NCBI GenBank assembly: GCA_018056145.1 | Contig: JAGPGE010000385.1 | Span: forward strand, 1-6,029 | Source of the DNA: Armatimonadota bacterium | GTDB lineage: Bacteria > Armatimonadota > Zipacnadia > Zipacnadales > JABUFB01 | Reading direction: 5' to 3' | DNA length: 6,029 nt | In this document: positions 1 through 5,935 of the stretch, in pieces | Numbering within the stretch: position 1 is the first letter of the stretch | Layout of the letters: each line of letters begins with the position of its first letter | The notes under the pieces: generated by a model | The model's database searches: none | What the model was told of the DNA's origin: nothing | Seen by the model: the letters and a program-made list of their open reading frames with translations, nothing else | Program-made: the position numbers and the translations under genes

Positions 1-1
1 C

Positions 2-565
2 GAGAGCGTCTCTCGCGATCTGCACCAGACCCGTTACAGTGCCTTCGATGACCTCGTCGACTACTGCTACGGGGTGGCATCGACCGTGGGGCTGATGAGT
101 ATGAAAATCATCGGGTTCAGGGGCGAAGAGGCTGTGCCGTATGCGCTCAAGCTGGGGATCGCCATGCAGCTCACGAACATCCTGCGGGACGTCGCACAGG
201 ACTACGCCATGGGCCGCATCTACCTGCCACAGGACGAATTGAGCGCGCACGGAGTCGACGAGACGCAGCTCGCGCAGGGAGTCGTGAACGAAGACTGGCG
301 GCGCTTCATGCGGTTTCAGATAGACAGGGCGCGCCGCCTGTACGCGGAGGCATGGCCGGGGATTCCCATGCTCTCACCCGACGGGCAGTTCGCCATCGCC
401 GCCGCTTCGGAGCTATACGCCGGGATACTCGGGCAGATCGAGCGCCAGGGCTACGACGTTTTCTCGCGACGGGCGCAGGTACCGCAACTGGCCAAGGCGT
501 GCCGCCTGCCCGGCATCTATCTGCGACTGCTCCGCGCACGGAACAACGCGCGGTCGCAGGCCTGA
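2..565 (+). CDS. crtB: Phytoene synthase (squalene/phytoene synthase family), 5' truncated
   Basis: This enzyme condenses two geranylgeranyl diphosphates head to head into phytoene, the first committed step of C40 carotenoid synthesis. The reading frame is open from base 2, so the start lies outside the window and 187 residues are visible; the family usually has about 290-310, so roughly 100 N-terminal residues, including the first Asp-rich motif, are missing. Visible family marks are YCYGVASTVG (visible residues 21-30), the second Asp-rich motif NILRDVAQD (59-67, with D63 and D67 as the expected Mg-diphosphate ligands), the following GRIYLP (71-76), and the C-terminal FMRFQIDRARRLY and GYDVFSRRAQV stretches. 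This pattern fits CrtB better than the hopanoid squalene synthases HpnC/HpnD, and the cruF homologue nearby supports a carotenoid role. The TGA stop is at 563-565, 14 nt before the next gene, so the two are probably co-transcribed. Confidence 0.93.
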   Translation, partial: ESVSRDLHQTRYSAFDDLVDYCYGVASTVGLMSMKIIGFRGEEAVPYALKLGIAMQLTNILRDVAQDYAMGRIYLPQDELSAHGVDETQLAQGVVNEDWRRFMRFQIDRARRLYAEAWPGIPMLSPDGQFAIAAASELYAGILGQIERQGYDVFSRRAQVPQLAKACRLPGIYLRLLRARNNARSQA

Positions 566-566
566 C

Positions 567-571
567 GGGAG
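567..571 (+). promoter_or_regulatory. Ribosome binding site that favours the GTG start at 580
   Basis: GGGAG lies just after the crtB stop, with 8 nt between it and GTG 580. The alternative in-frame GTG at 571 overlaps this motif and has only a weak GCAGG about 10 nt upstream. Spacing therefore favours 580, although 571 would add only three residues. Confidence 0.45.
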
Positions 572-579
572 TGGGCATC

Positions 580-972
580 GTGGCGAACCCTCTGTGGGAG
601 CACCCCGGCCTGGTCATTGCGCTGCAACTGATCATCTGGTCGGTTGTGTGGTTGGTGGCGGCCGTAATCGGCCTGTGGCGCACGAATCGCGAGGCATGGC
701 GCGGGTTCTGGTTCGTCACCGGTATCTGGTGCTCCATAGACGCGGCCATCGGCATTGCCGGCCTGATGGGCACGATCGCGCCGCTGCCTGATCTGCGGCG
801 GCTCCTTCTCACCAACGCCGGCCTCGACGTGCTCTACGTGGCAGTTGGGGTAGTACTGGCCACCCGCCCCAGGCCTGTCCTGCGCGGTGCGGGATGGGCA
901 GTTGTCATTCAGGGCCTTTTCCTCTTGCTCTTCGACTTTCTCCACGCGATGTCGATTCCGTTGGGCCCGTAG
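580..972 (+). CDS. Small four-helix membrane protein resembling DUF6992
   Basis: Predicted integral membrane protein of 130 residues with no known biochemical activity. From a GTG start it shows four hydrophobic segments at about residues 11-31, 43-64, 79-94 and 103-121. The order of conserved-looking blocks, a Trp/Gly-rich second helix with an Asp (GIWCSIDAAIG, 48-58), then LLLTNAGLDVLYVAVG (75-90), then IQGLFLLLFDF (110-120), resembles what I remember of the DUF6992 family; this is from memory and needs a profile search. There is no signal peptide beyond the first membrane segment. It follows crtB by 14 nt and is probably translated from the same transcript, which suggests a link to carotenoids or the membrane that holds them. 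Its last 68 bp overlap the end of the convergent acyltransferase gene. GTG 571 is an alternative start. Confidence 0.72.
   Translation: MANPLWEHPGLVIALQLIIWSVVWLVAAVIGLWRTNREAWRGFWFVTGIWCSIDAAIGIAGLMGTIAPLPDLRRLLLTNAGLDVLYVAVGVVLATRPRPVLRGAGWAVVIQGLFLLLFDFLHAMSIPLGP
905..972. other. 68-bp tail-to-tail gene overlap
   Basis: The minus-strand acyltransferase reads to a TGA at 907-905, while the plus-strand membrane-protein gene stops with TAG at 970-972. The shared bases encode the last 22 residues of each protein, including the fourth hydrophobic segment of the membrane protein. No terminator hairpin with a T-run is visible between the convergent units, so their transcripts probably overlap at the 3' ends. 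Confidence 0.8.
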
Positions 973-1684
973 CCGCTTGCTCGCCCTCCACCGGCTTCGG
1001 GCCGCGCTCTCGGTTTCCGCTGCACCGGTACTCATCCGTCGACAGACGCCCCGCAAGGATGCAGGTGAACTCGGAGATTGCCGGTCGGCGTTCCGGCGCC
1101 AGCTCATCCAGCATATCCGCGATGGTCCCGCGTGCCGCTGCGAGCCAGCTGTCCGCGTCCGGGCTGTCACACCGGTAAGGCGGTCCAGCGATGATGTACG
1201 CCTCGGGATGCTGGTGGATGCCCTGCTCAATGTGGATTGCCACCGGCTTCAGATCGACCTCTGGAAGGCGACTGTGCAGCCAGTGCAGGCCCTGCCTGAA
1301 GGGCGCAAGGTGCGGGGCGGGATGCATGTCTCCCTCGGGGAACAGGAATAGCAGCGAAGGCCCCGAGCGCAACGCCCGGAGCGTCCGCTTCAGCGTCGCC
1401 GCCCTGGCGATGGGATCGTCTTCTGGAAAGGGCATGGCGCCGATCGCTTCGAAAGGCGGGAACGAGGTCAGCTCCCGCATCCACACCATGCTCTGCCCGG
1501 GGCGCCAGTGACGGGCGAACAGGTGCAGCAGGTAGCCATCCCACCAGTAGTGGTGGTTCGCGAAGACGATCAGCGGCCTGGCGGGGTCAGGCGCATCGCG
1601 GTCAAGCAGATACACGCCGCGGAAGTGGCTGCGCAACGATCTCATAATGAGCCAGTCCGCAAACCAGGCTCTCAAAGGTTTCAT
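905..1684 (-). CDS. PlsC-like acyltransferase (lysophospholipid acyltransferase superfamily)
   Basis: A 259-residue enzyme expected to transfer an acyl group to a hydroxyl acceptor at the membrane. The catalytic H-x4-D box is visible as NHHYWWD (residues 43-49, H44 and D49), followed by an acceptor-binding FPEGD (115-119), a variant of the usual FPEGxR with Asp in place of Arg. No strong membrane helix is evident. The ATG at 1684 overlaps the glycosyltransferase stop (ATGA) and a GGGGAG lies 2 nt upstream, rather close for a ribosome site but consistent with coupled translation. Because it follows cruF and a glycosyltransferase, the acceptor may be the sugar of a carotenoid glycoside, but a phospholipid role cannot be excluded. 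The domain seems to end near residue 220; the last 40 or so residues are hydrophilic, rich in Arg, Gly, Glu and Ser, and partly antisense to the convergent gene, so they may be a recent extension or reflect a frameshift. Confidence 0.87.
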   Translation of the reverse strand: MKPLRAWFADWLIMRSLRSHFRGVYLLDRDAPDPARPLIVFANHHYWWDGYLLHLFARHWRPGQSMVWMRELTSFPPFEAIGAMPFPEDDPIARAATLKRTLRALRSGPSLLFLFPEGDMHPAPHLAPFRQGLHWLHSRLPEVDLKPVAIHIEQGIHQHPEAYIIAGPPYRCDSPDADSWLAAARGTIADMLDELAPERRPAISEFTCILAGRLSTDEYRCSGNRERGPKPVEGEQAATGPTESTSRGESRRARGKGPE

Positions 1685-2772
1685 GGCTCCCCGTATACCC
1701 TCCCCTTCCATGTCACTCGCCTCATCGAATGCCAGACAACGGACCGCAGCATGACAGCCACACCAAGAACCATAGCGACCGGGCAGAAGACCGCGTACCA
1801 TAGTGGCAGGCGGAGCACCGACACAGACGCGCCGTACAGTGCCATCGACGTGCCGACCAGCGCCCACGCGGGTGAAGCGCCGGCGATCCCCAGCGCGAGG
1901 GGCAGAAGATTGACCAGCCCCAGGAGAGCCGCGCAGACAACCGCCTGCAACTTCCCGCCGCAGATGACCGCCGAGTTCTTGGAGAAGCCATCGAAGGCTT
2001 CACGCAGGCCGCTGTACATCTCCACGGCTGCCAGATCAGTGGCGTCCCCGATCAGCGCCTGGCCGCCCGCACGCTTCACAAGCCGCGCAATCTCCACATC
2101 CTCCAGCAGAGATGAACGCACCTGGCTGTGGGGATCAAGCCGCCTGTATGTACCTCTGGAGAAGCCCATCATCTGTCCGTTCGCGAAACTGAAGGCCGGA
2201 TTCCGGTGGCGTTCCGCCAGCACCAGGGGCAGCAGAGTGAAGACCGACCAGGGAACCATGCCGATGAGCAGGCCGTCTCCTAGCCCCGACGGGCGAATGC
2301 GCGGGAGAGCCGTCACGAGCGTGGCTTCGCCCGCCCCGCACCACCCCGCGAACCTGCGGAGGAAGTCCGAGCCGGGACGCACGTCGGCATCCATGAAAAG
2401 CAGCCACTCCCCGCTGGCCCGTCCTGCAAGCTGCGCGCAAGCCCAGTTCTTGCCTGTCCAGCCATTCGGGCGGTCCGCGCCGGCGAACCACCCCACACCA
2501 TGCTCCTGCGCATGTTCCGCCAACCACTCGGTGGTCCCGTCGGTTGAACCGTCATCGCAGACCAGGATCTCCAGTGGGGCATGGCTCTGGACGGAGAGCA
2601 GCGACACCAGCGTGGGGAGGTTGTGGATCTCGTTGCGCGCAGGTATCAGAACGGAGAGGCTGACGGGTTCGGCCTCGGGGAGCTTGCGCCTGTGCCAGTA
2701 GGTGAGGTTGATCGCCAGGACGATCACCTGCAGGCCCAGGATGATCCCTGCCGCCCACAGAAGCGCGCTCAA
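1681..2772 (-). CDS. Family 2 glycosyltransferase, CruG/CrtQ-like, probably acting on a carotenoid
   Basis: Membrane-anchored GT-A fold glycosyltransferase of 363 residues, predicted to transfer a sugar from a nucleotide sugar to a hydroxylated carotenoid on the cytoplasmic face. There is one N-terminal membrane segment (about 4-24), then the catalytic domain with VLIPARNE (41-48), CDDGSTDGT (72-80), the metal-binding DAD (128-130), GQMMGF (199-204) and LEDVE (223-227, the likely catalytic-base region), and then two or three hydrophobic segments (about 276-345). The C-terminal WKGRVY (355-360) is typical of carotenoid/hopanoid-linked GT2 enzymes such as CrtQ and HpnB. I chose TTG at 2772 because it overlaps the cruF stop by 4 nt (TTGA) and places the membrane segment at the N terminus; the frame is open further upstream, but that part lies wholly inside cruF. 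CruG, the partner of CruF in cyanobacteria, is the closest functional analogue. The sugar and acceptor cannot be read from the sequence. Confidence 0.88.
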   Translation of the reverse strand: MSALLWAAGIILGLQVIVLAINLTYWHRRKLPEAEPVSLSVLIPARNEIHNLPTLVSLLSVQSHAPLEILVCDDGSTDGTTEWLAEHAQEHGVGWFAGADRPNGWTGKNWACAQLAGRASGEWLLFMDADVRPGSDFLRRFAGWCGAGEATLVTALPRIRPSGLGDGLLIGMVPWSVFTLLPLVLAERHRNPAFSFANGQMMGFSRGTYRRLDPHSQVRSSLLEDVEIARLVKRAGGQALIGDATDLAAVEMYSGLREAFDGFSKNSAVICGGKLQAVVCAALLGLVNLLPLALGIAGASPAWALVGTSMALYGASVSVLRLPLWYAVFCPVAMVLGVAVMLRSVVWHSMRRVTWKGRVYGEP

Positions 2773-3602
2773 GCCGATCCGTTCTCTCTTCGCACAGTCT
2801 CCGCCGGGGGCGCATACCGCCTGACCAGTACCCAGAGCACAGCCAGCGCGGCGAGCCAGGCGACGGCGGCCAACGGTCGGCCGTACAGGACTGCGAGCAG
2901 CGCCGGGAAGAGGCTCTGCACCAGATACAGCGCGATAGGCATCCCCGATCTGTCGGCCGGCGCCTTTCCCAACAAGGGCAGGCAGGCCAGCGCAAGGATG
3001 AAAGCAGTCAGGAACCATCCCAGGAAGTTCTGAGAGGGGATGCCATAGTAGATGCCGCCAGCCCGCCACTCCCACGCTTTGGCGCCCGCGGTCATTGCCG
3101 GGTCAAGGACGAGGTCCCAGGTCACCATGGCCAGACCGGCGAGGGCGGCCTTCCCTGGCACACTGAGACGGGTCCGCCGCGCCACATGCAGCGCGGGGTA
3201 CATCATCATGAACCAGGCAAGGGGGATGACTGCCGGCAGCACGCCGCCAAGTTTCGGTCCGAGTTGGTCTGTGTAGCTGTACTCGCCGAAGGGGACACCG
3301 GTCGCCACACCAACAGCTTCCACGGTTCCGCCAATGACGGCGCAGAGCAGCAGCAGCGCTACCGCCGTCCGTGCACCGTTCGCCGCCCACAGCCAAACCA
3401 TGCACGCGCCTGACGCGAGAACGATGTTCGTTACCCCGAGTGCCTGGGAAAGACGATCATAGTCGGCATCGGGAACGTCCAGGTTCGCCAGAGCCCACGT
3501 GCCGGCCAGGGAAAAGGCCACAACCAAGGTGCTCAAGCCGAACAGGACGGCTCCCAAGGCGCGCAACCGCCTCAGTCTTGCGCCCCTGTCCGTCCCGTTC
3601 AT
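2769..3602 (-). CDS. cruF: CruF-family carotenoid 1',2'-hydratase (DUF422 / PF04240)
   Basis: Multi-pass membrane enzyme of 277 residues that, in characterised members (cyanobacterial CruF, the Deinococcus homologue and archaeal bacterioruberin hydratases), adds water to the terminal C-1',2' double bond of a psi end group to give a tertiary 1'-hydroxyl. Family marks are E95 followed by GVATGVPFGEYSYT (98-111), LGPKLGGVLPAVIPLAW (114-130), WDLVLDPAM (162-170) with two acidic residues, WEWRAGGIYYGIPSQNF (177-193) and GW (195-196). About seven hydrophobic segments span the protein. The ATG at 3602 gives a basic N terminus (RGARLRRLR) before the first helix; only a weak GGTGA-type ribosome site lies upstream. 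It is first in a cassette with the glycosyltransferase, whose TTG start overlaps its TGA. The hydroxyl it makes is the natural attachment point for a sugar, so the gene order matches the pathway order. Confidence 0.92.
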   Translation of the reverse strand: MNGTDRGARLRRLRALGAVLFGLSTLVVAFSLAGTWALANLDVPDADYDRLSQALGVTNIVLASGACMVWLWAANGARTAVALLLLCAVIGGTVEAVGVATGVPFGEYSYTDQLGPKLGGVLPAVIPLAWFMMMYPALHVARRTRLSVPGKAALAGLAMVTWDLVLDPAMTAGAKAWEWRAGGIYYGIPSQNFLGWFLTAFILALACLPLLGKAPADRSGMPIALYLVQSLFPALLAVLYGRPLAAVAWLAALAVLWVLVRRYAPPAETVRRENGSA

Positions 3603-3795
3603 TCGCCGTCACCGCTAATCCGGTCGTCTGATGAGCGCAGCCAGGTCACACAGAGAGCGATTCGACACGCGCCGGCAGCTGTCCTGCCCGCTCGCGCTTG
3701 ATCGGGCGCACCCCGTGCATGAAGATTGCCGCTCCCTGTCTTTGGCTGCTGCACCCGCGCCCCGATGATGACTGAAGGACAGATCGCTCACGGGA
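3603..3795. other. 193-bp gap upstream of cruF
   Basis: This stretch separates the phosphatase-superfamily stop from the cruF start, both on the minus strand. It must hold the cruF leader and possibly its promoter, but I see no convincing -35/-10 pair and no terminator hairpin with a T-run. A 24-codon minus-strand frame (3720-3646) with GGGAG 11 nt upstream is present, but length and composition alone do not support it as a gene. Confidence 0.5.
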
Positions 3796-5427
3796 TCAGA
3801 CGTACCCCAGGGCGCGAAGTTGCTCGCGGAGCTCTTCTTCTTCCTTCTGGGTATAGTGCGCTTCGTTACCCCGCACGTCCGGAGGGGCTGCTGTTGCGCG
3901 CAGTATACCCTTGCGCGCAATCTCGCCCGCTAGATGCTGTGTCAGCACGCGGCCGTCCATGTACGTCGGCACCGGAATGCCTAATACGTGAAGCGCCGTC
4001 GGGGTGAAGTCCTCCAGCGAGCACTCCGTCTCTCCGGACCAGCTCCCTGTAGCGGCGACATCCCCACTCAGTATCATGATCCCGGTGCTCGAGTGCACGC
4101 CCGCGTAGGGCACCAGTGGAGCCACCACATCAGCCTGCTCCAGGAATGGCGCTATGTCCGCCTCGTCGAAGGCCACGCCGAATGCTAGGTCCGGTGGAGG
4201 ATCGGCCAGCACAATGTCCGGTGCGTCCTGCAGCGCCCAGCCGTTGTACGCTTCCTCTCGGGTGAGCACCCTCCCGAACAGCGGCCGCCCGGTCGCCGGA
4301 TCCTTGATATCCTTTAGCTTCTCGACAACTCCCTGTCTGACGTCTGCATAGTCTTCGAGGCTCACGACGCCCTGCGGATCGCGTCCTCGCACGTTCATCC
4401 GAACCGTTCCGTAAGGCCCCACCGGCGCCGCCACTGTCTGCTCCCAGTCAATGCGCACCCTCGGCCCTGCGTTCAGTAGCGCCCCCCGCTGGCGGTCAGC
4501 CGCTCGCCGAATCTGGCGCACCCAATCCGGTGGCAGCACGCGCTTGGCCAGATTCCAGCCTCTCACCAGCGCCGATTTCAGGCTTGGCTTCCCCCTGTCG
4601 CCGTCCCAGCGGAACTTCATCAGGCCCAGCTGGTGGAACAGCACGTAGAGGTTCGCCTGCCGCCGGGCGCAGCGCATGCCGTGGTCGGAGAGCACCATCA
4701 CCGGGGTCCGCGGCCAGTCACACACGGCTAGCAGGTCGCCGATCTGCGCGTCAATCGCCCGGGCCACCTCCAATGCGACCCCGCCGTGCTCGAAGTCCCG
4801 CGCATAGCCGTGTCCGGCCCAGTCCAGGCTGCTGAAGACCACTCCGAACACGTCATAGGAGCGCTTGCCTAGCAACCACTCAGCCGCCTGTGTGCGCATT
4901 CTGCAGAATCGGGCAAGCTCCCGTGCGTCCGGGTAGACCACCGGGCCGCATTTCTCGGGATGGAACGCGTACTCCGGTAAAGCCTGGGTAAGCTCCTGTC
5001 GGAGTTCGCGCGGGTGGAAGCCCTGTTCGGACATGCCCGGACAGCCCATTCCGGAGATGATCACGCCGTTGATCGCCTCGGCCGGGAAGTTCATCGGCAG
5101 GTTCACCAGGCCGCAGGAGAGCCCTGCCTCCGACAGGATGCGCCAAAGGCTGGGGCATCGTCTGGGCTCAGTCCACCATGGCCGCCGGTTGGGGAAGCTG
5201 AAATCCCAGAAGTCATACAGCCCGTGCTTGCCCGGGTTGCAGCCGGTGAACGCCGTCGTCCAAGCGGGCGCGGTGACAGGGGGATGCGTGGAACTGCAGG
5301 GAAGAAGGCGTCCGGATTCACAGAGCTTCGCGAGGTTCGGCAGGTGGCCCCCAGCTATCCATTCCGACGTCAGGATGAAGTCGGCGCCGTCGATGCCGAT
5401 AACCAGCAGACGTTTGGGTGCTCCCAT
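3796..5427 (-). CDS. Alkaline phosphatase superfamily protein (type I phosphodiesterase / nucleotide pyrophosphatase, COG3379-like)
   Basis: A 543-residue metal-dependent hydrolase predicted to cleave a phosphomono- or phosphodiester through a covalent Thr intermediate with two metal ions. The complete active-site set can be aligned with the NPP family: D13 (GIDGAD), nucleophile T52 (PPVTAPAW), D202 and H206 (SLDWAGHG), D248 and H249 (LSDHGM), and H445 (GVHSSTG). PGKHGLYDF (65-73) is typical of the COG3379 branch. There is no signal peptide or membrane segment; the N terminus goes straight into the first beta strand, so a cytosolic location is expected, unlike many secreted relatives. The C terminus ends in an acidic stretch and LRALGYV (537-543), a short tail that recurs in this superfamily. 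The ATG at 5427 lies a few residues before the first conserved strand; AAGGCGG about 11 nt upstream is a weak ribosome site. The substrate is unknown, and the 193-bp gap leaves a link to the carotenoid genes open. Confidence 0.9.
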   Translation of the reverse strand: MGAPKRLLVIGIDGADFILTSEWIAGGHLPNLAKLCESGRLLPCSSTHPPVTAPAWTTAFTGCNPGKHGLYDFWDFSFPNRRPWWTEPRRCPSLWRILSEAGLSCGLVNLPMNFPAEAINGVIISGMGCPGMSEQGFHPRELRQELTQALPEYAFHPEKCGPVVYPDARELARFCRMRTQAAEWLLGKRSYDVFGVVFSSLDWAGHGYARDFEHGGVALEVARAIDAQIGDLLAVCDWPRTPVMVLSDHGMRCARRQANLYVLFHQLGLMKFRWDGDRGKPSLKSALVRGWNLAKRVLPPDWVRQIRRAADRQRGALLNAGPRVRIDWEQTVAAPVGPYGTVRMNVRGRDPQGVVSLEDYADVRQGVVEKLKDIKDPATGRPLFGRVLTREEAYNGWALQDAPDIVLADPPPDLAFGVAFDEADIAPFLEQADVVAPLVPYAGVHSSTGIMILSGDVAATGSWSGETECSLEDFTPTALHVLGIPVPTYMDGRVLTQHLAGEIARKGILRATAAPPDVRGNEAHYTQKEEEELREQLRALGYV

Positions 5428-5461
5428 TCGAGGAAGGACCGCCTTTCAACGCGAGCGCGGC

Positions 5462-5489
5462 AGAATACCTGACGGGCGCGTGGTGCGAA
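5462..5489 (-). promoter_or_regulatory. Candidate sigma70-like promoter for the phosphatase-superfamily gene
   Basis: Read on the minus strand, TTCGCA (5489-5484, 4 of 6 matches to TTGACA) and TATTCT (5467-5462, 4 of 6 matches to TATAAT) are separated by 16 nt. Transcription would begin near 5455, leaving a leader of about 28 nt before the ATG at 5427. The position is sensible but the match is only moderate, and the organism's consensus is unknown. Confidence 0.3.
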
Positions 5490-5592
5490 GCGGCTCGTGC
5501 AGCCCGCGTCTTCGGGGTGCGCCCCCCAGTCAGGCACGCTGGTGCACTGCTGCGATGTGGGTGGCGCTGCCGCGCCCCGCGCTCTTCCAGGC

Positions 5593-5618
5593 GCCGCACG
5601 CGGTCTGACGTGTGCGGC
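5593..5618. repeat. Inverted repeat, GCCGCAC / GTGCGGC
   Basis: Seven perfect base pairs (5593-5599 with 5612-5618). On the + strand transcript the stem extends by a G-U and a C-G pair around an 8-nt loop. No T-run follows on either strand. Function unknown; in GC-rich DNA such stems can arise by chance. Confidence 0.4.
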
Positions 5619-5681
5619 CGCCCGGCTTTGGCTTCCGTGTAGTCTTATGCAGGGTGTCTGCCGGTAACATTCGTCTCCCGC

Positions 5682-5695
5682 CCCGGCATGCCGGG
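5682..5695. repeat. Perfect 14-bp palindrome
   Basis: CCCGGCATGCCGGG is identical to its own reverse complement. With no loop it suits a dimeric DNA-binding protein better than a hairpin. It lies about 255 bp upstream of the phosphatase-superfamily start, rather far for a simple repressor site. Confidence 0.5.
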
Positions 5696-5720
5696 CCACG
5701 CTTTGCAGCAGGCACTTCGG

Positions 5721-5740
5721 CTCAGTCTTTCAAGACTGGG
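5721..5740. repeat. Hairpin with TTCA loop
   Basis: CTCAGTCT and AGACTGGG flank a TTCA loop, giving a six-pair core plus a T-G and a C-G pair at the base. It is not followed by a T-run on either strand, so it is not a standard terminator. It could be an RNA structure in a long leader or chance. Confidence 0.4.
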
Positions 5741-5828
5741 TATTGCAGAAACAAACAAACGGTCGTCATTGGTGTTCCACTCGAGATATGCGATGCGCCA
5801 TGACTGTTTCCGGTCTTGGTCCAAATCG

Positions 5829-5841
5829 CCTCGGTCCGAGG
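5829..5841. repeat. Dyad CCTCGG-T-CCGAGG
   Basis: Two perfect 6-bp half-sites flank a single central base, an arrangement seen in some operators. The spacer is too short for an RNA hairpin with full pairing. No regulator gene is nearby to suggest what would bind it. Confidence 0.35.
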
Positions 5842-5877
5842 GCGCTCCCGCGCTGTTCGCCCGGCCAAAGCGTCGCG

Positions 5878-5919
5878 CCGGGACGCCTGGCGCGCACCGA
5901 AGTGACGCCGGCGTCCCGG
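5878..5919 (-). terminator. Strong GC-rich hairpin after the prepilin-like gene (possible terminator without T-run)
   Basis: A perfect 10-bp stem (CCGGGACGCC at 5878-5887 with its complement at 5910-5919) continues inward, past a one-base bulge, with GGCG/CGCC (5889-5892 with 5906-5909) and CAC/GTG around a CGAA loop. It begins 16 nt beyond the minus-strand TGA at 5938-5936, where a terminator for that gene would be expected. No T-run follows on the minus strand, so it may be a non-canonical terminator, an mRNA 3'-end stabiliser or a pause site. Confidence 0.5.
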
Positions 5920-5935
5920 GGCGGCAAGCGCGATC

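Larger units (their letters stand above)
5428..5935. other. 508-bp non-coding region with clustered inverted repeats
   Basis: This gap lies between the start of the phosphatase-superfamily gene and the stop of the prepilin-like gene, both on the minus strand. No frame on either strand shows a recognisable protein; short open frames here look like GC-driven noise. It must contain the phosphatase gene's promoter and leader. Inverted repeats at 5593-5618, 5682-5695, 5721-5740, 5829-5841 and 5878-5919 are listed separately, and a short AAAC triplet repeat lies at about 5749-5760. No tRNA, attachment site or mobile element was seen. Confidence 0.6.

Noticed and set aside
352..570. Start of the small membrane protein upstream, inside crtB
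   Set aside because: The frame is open through the end of crtB but its translation there is Arg-rich with no membrane character; GTG 580, behind GGGAG, gives a normal membrane protein.
306..1230. Long minus-strand frames antisense to crtB and the membrane-protein gene
   Set aside because: They are Arg/Pro/Ala rich with no motif and oppose genes that have clear family marks.
1685..1867. Longer N terminus for the acyltransferase
   Set aside because: The extra residues would be read out of frame within the glycosyltransferase's C-terminal membrane region and WKGR motif; ATG 1684 with the ATGA overlap is a simpler start.
1508..2701. A 397-codon open frame on the + strand
   Set aside because: It lies antisense to the glycosyltransferase and acyltransferase, which have clear family motifs. 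Its translation is low-complexity (Ser, Arg, Pro, Thr rich) with no recognisable domain, as expected for the shadow of GC-rich coding DNA.
2773..3075. Longer N terminus for the glycosyltransferase using an upstream start
   Set aside because: The frame is open upstream but lies entirely within cruF, and its translation has no membrane segment or family similarity. The TTG at 2772 fits the family's N-terminal helix and overlaps the cruF stop.
5749..5760. AAAC triplet repeat as a microsatellite or phase-variable tract
   Set aside because: Only three units, not inside a gene, and not positioned between plausible promoter boxes; too short to support slippage.
5530..5803. Short frames on both strands in the large non-coding gap
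   Set aside because: They have no recognisable motif, mutually overlap on both strands and are rich in Arg, Pro and Cys, as random frames in GC-rich DNA are.
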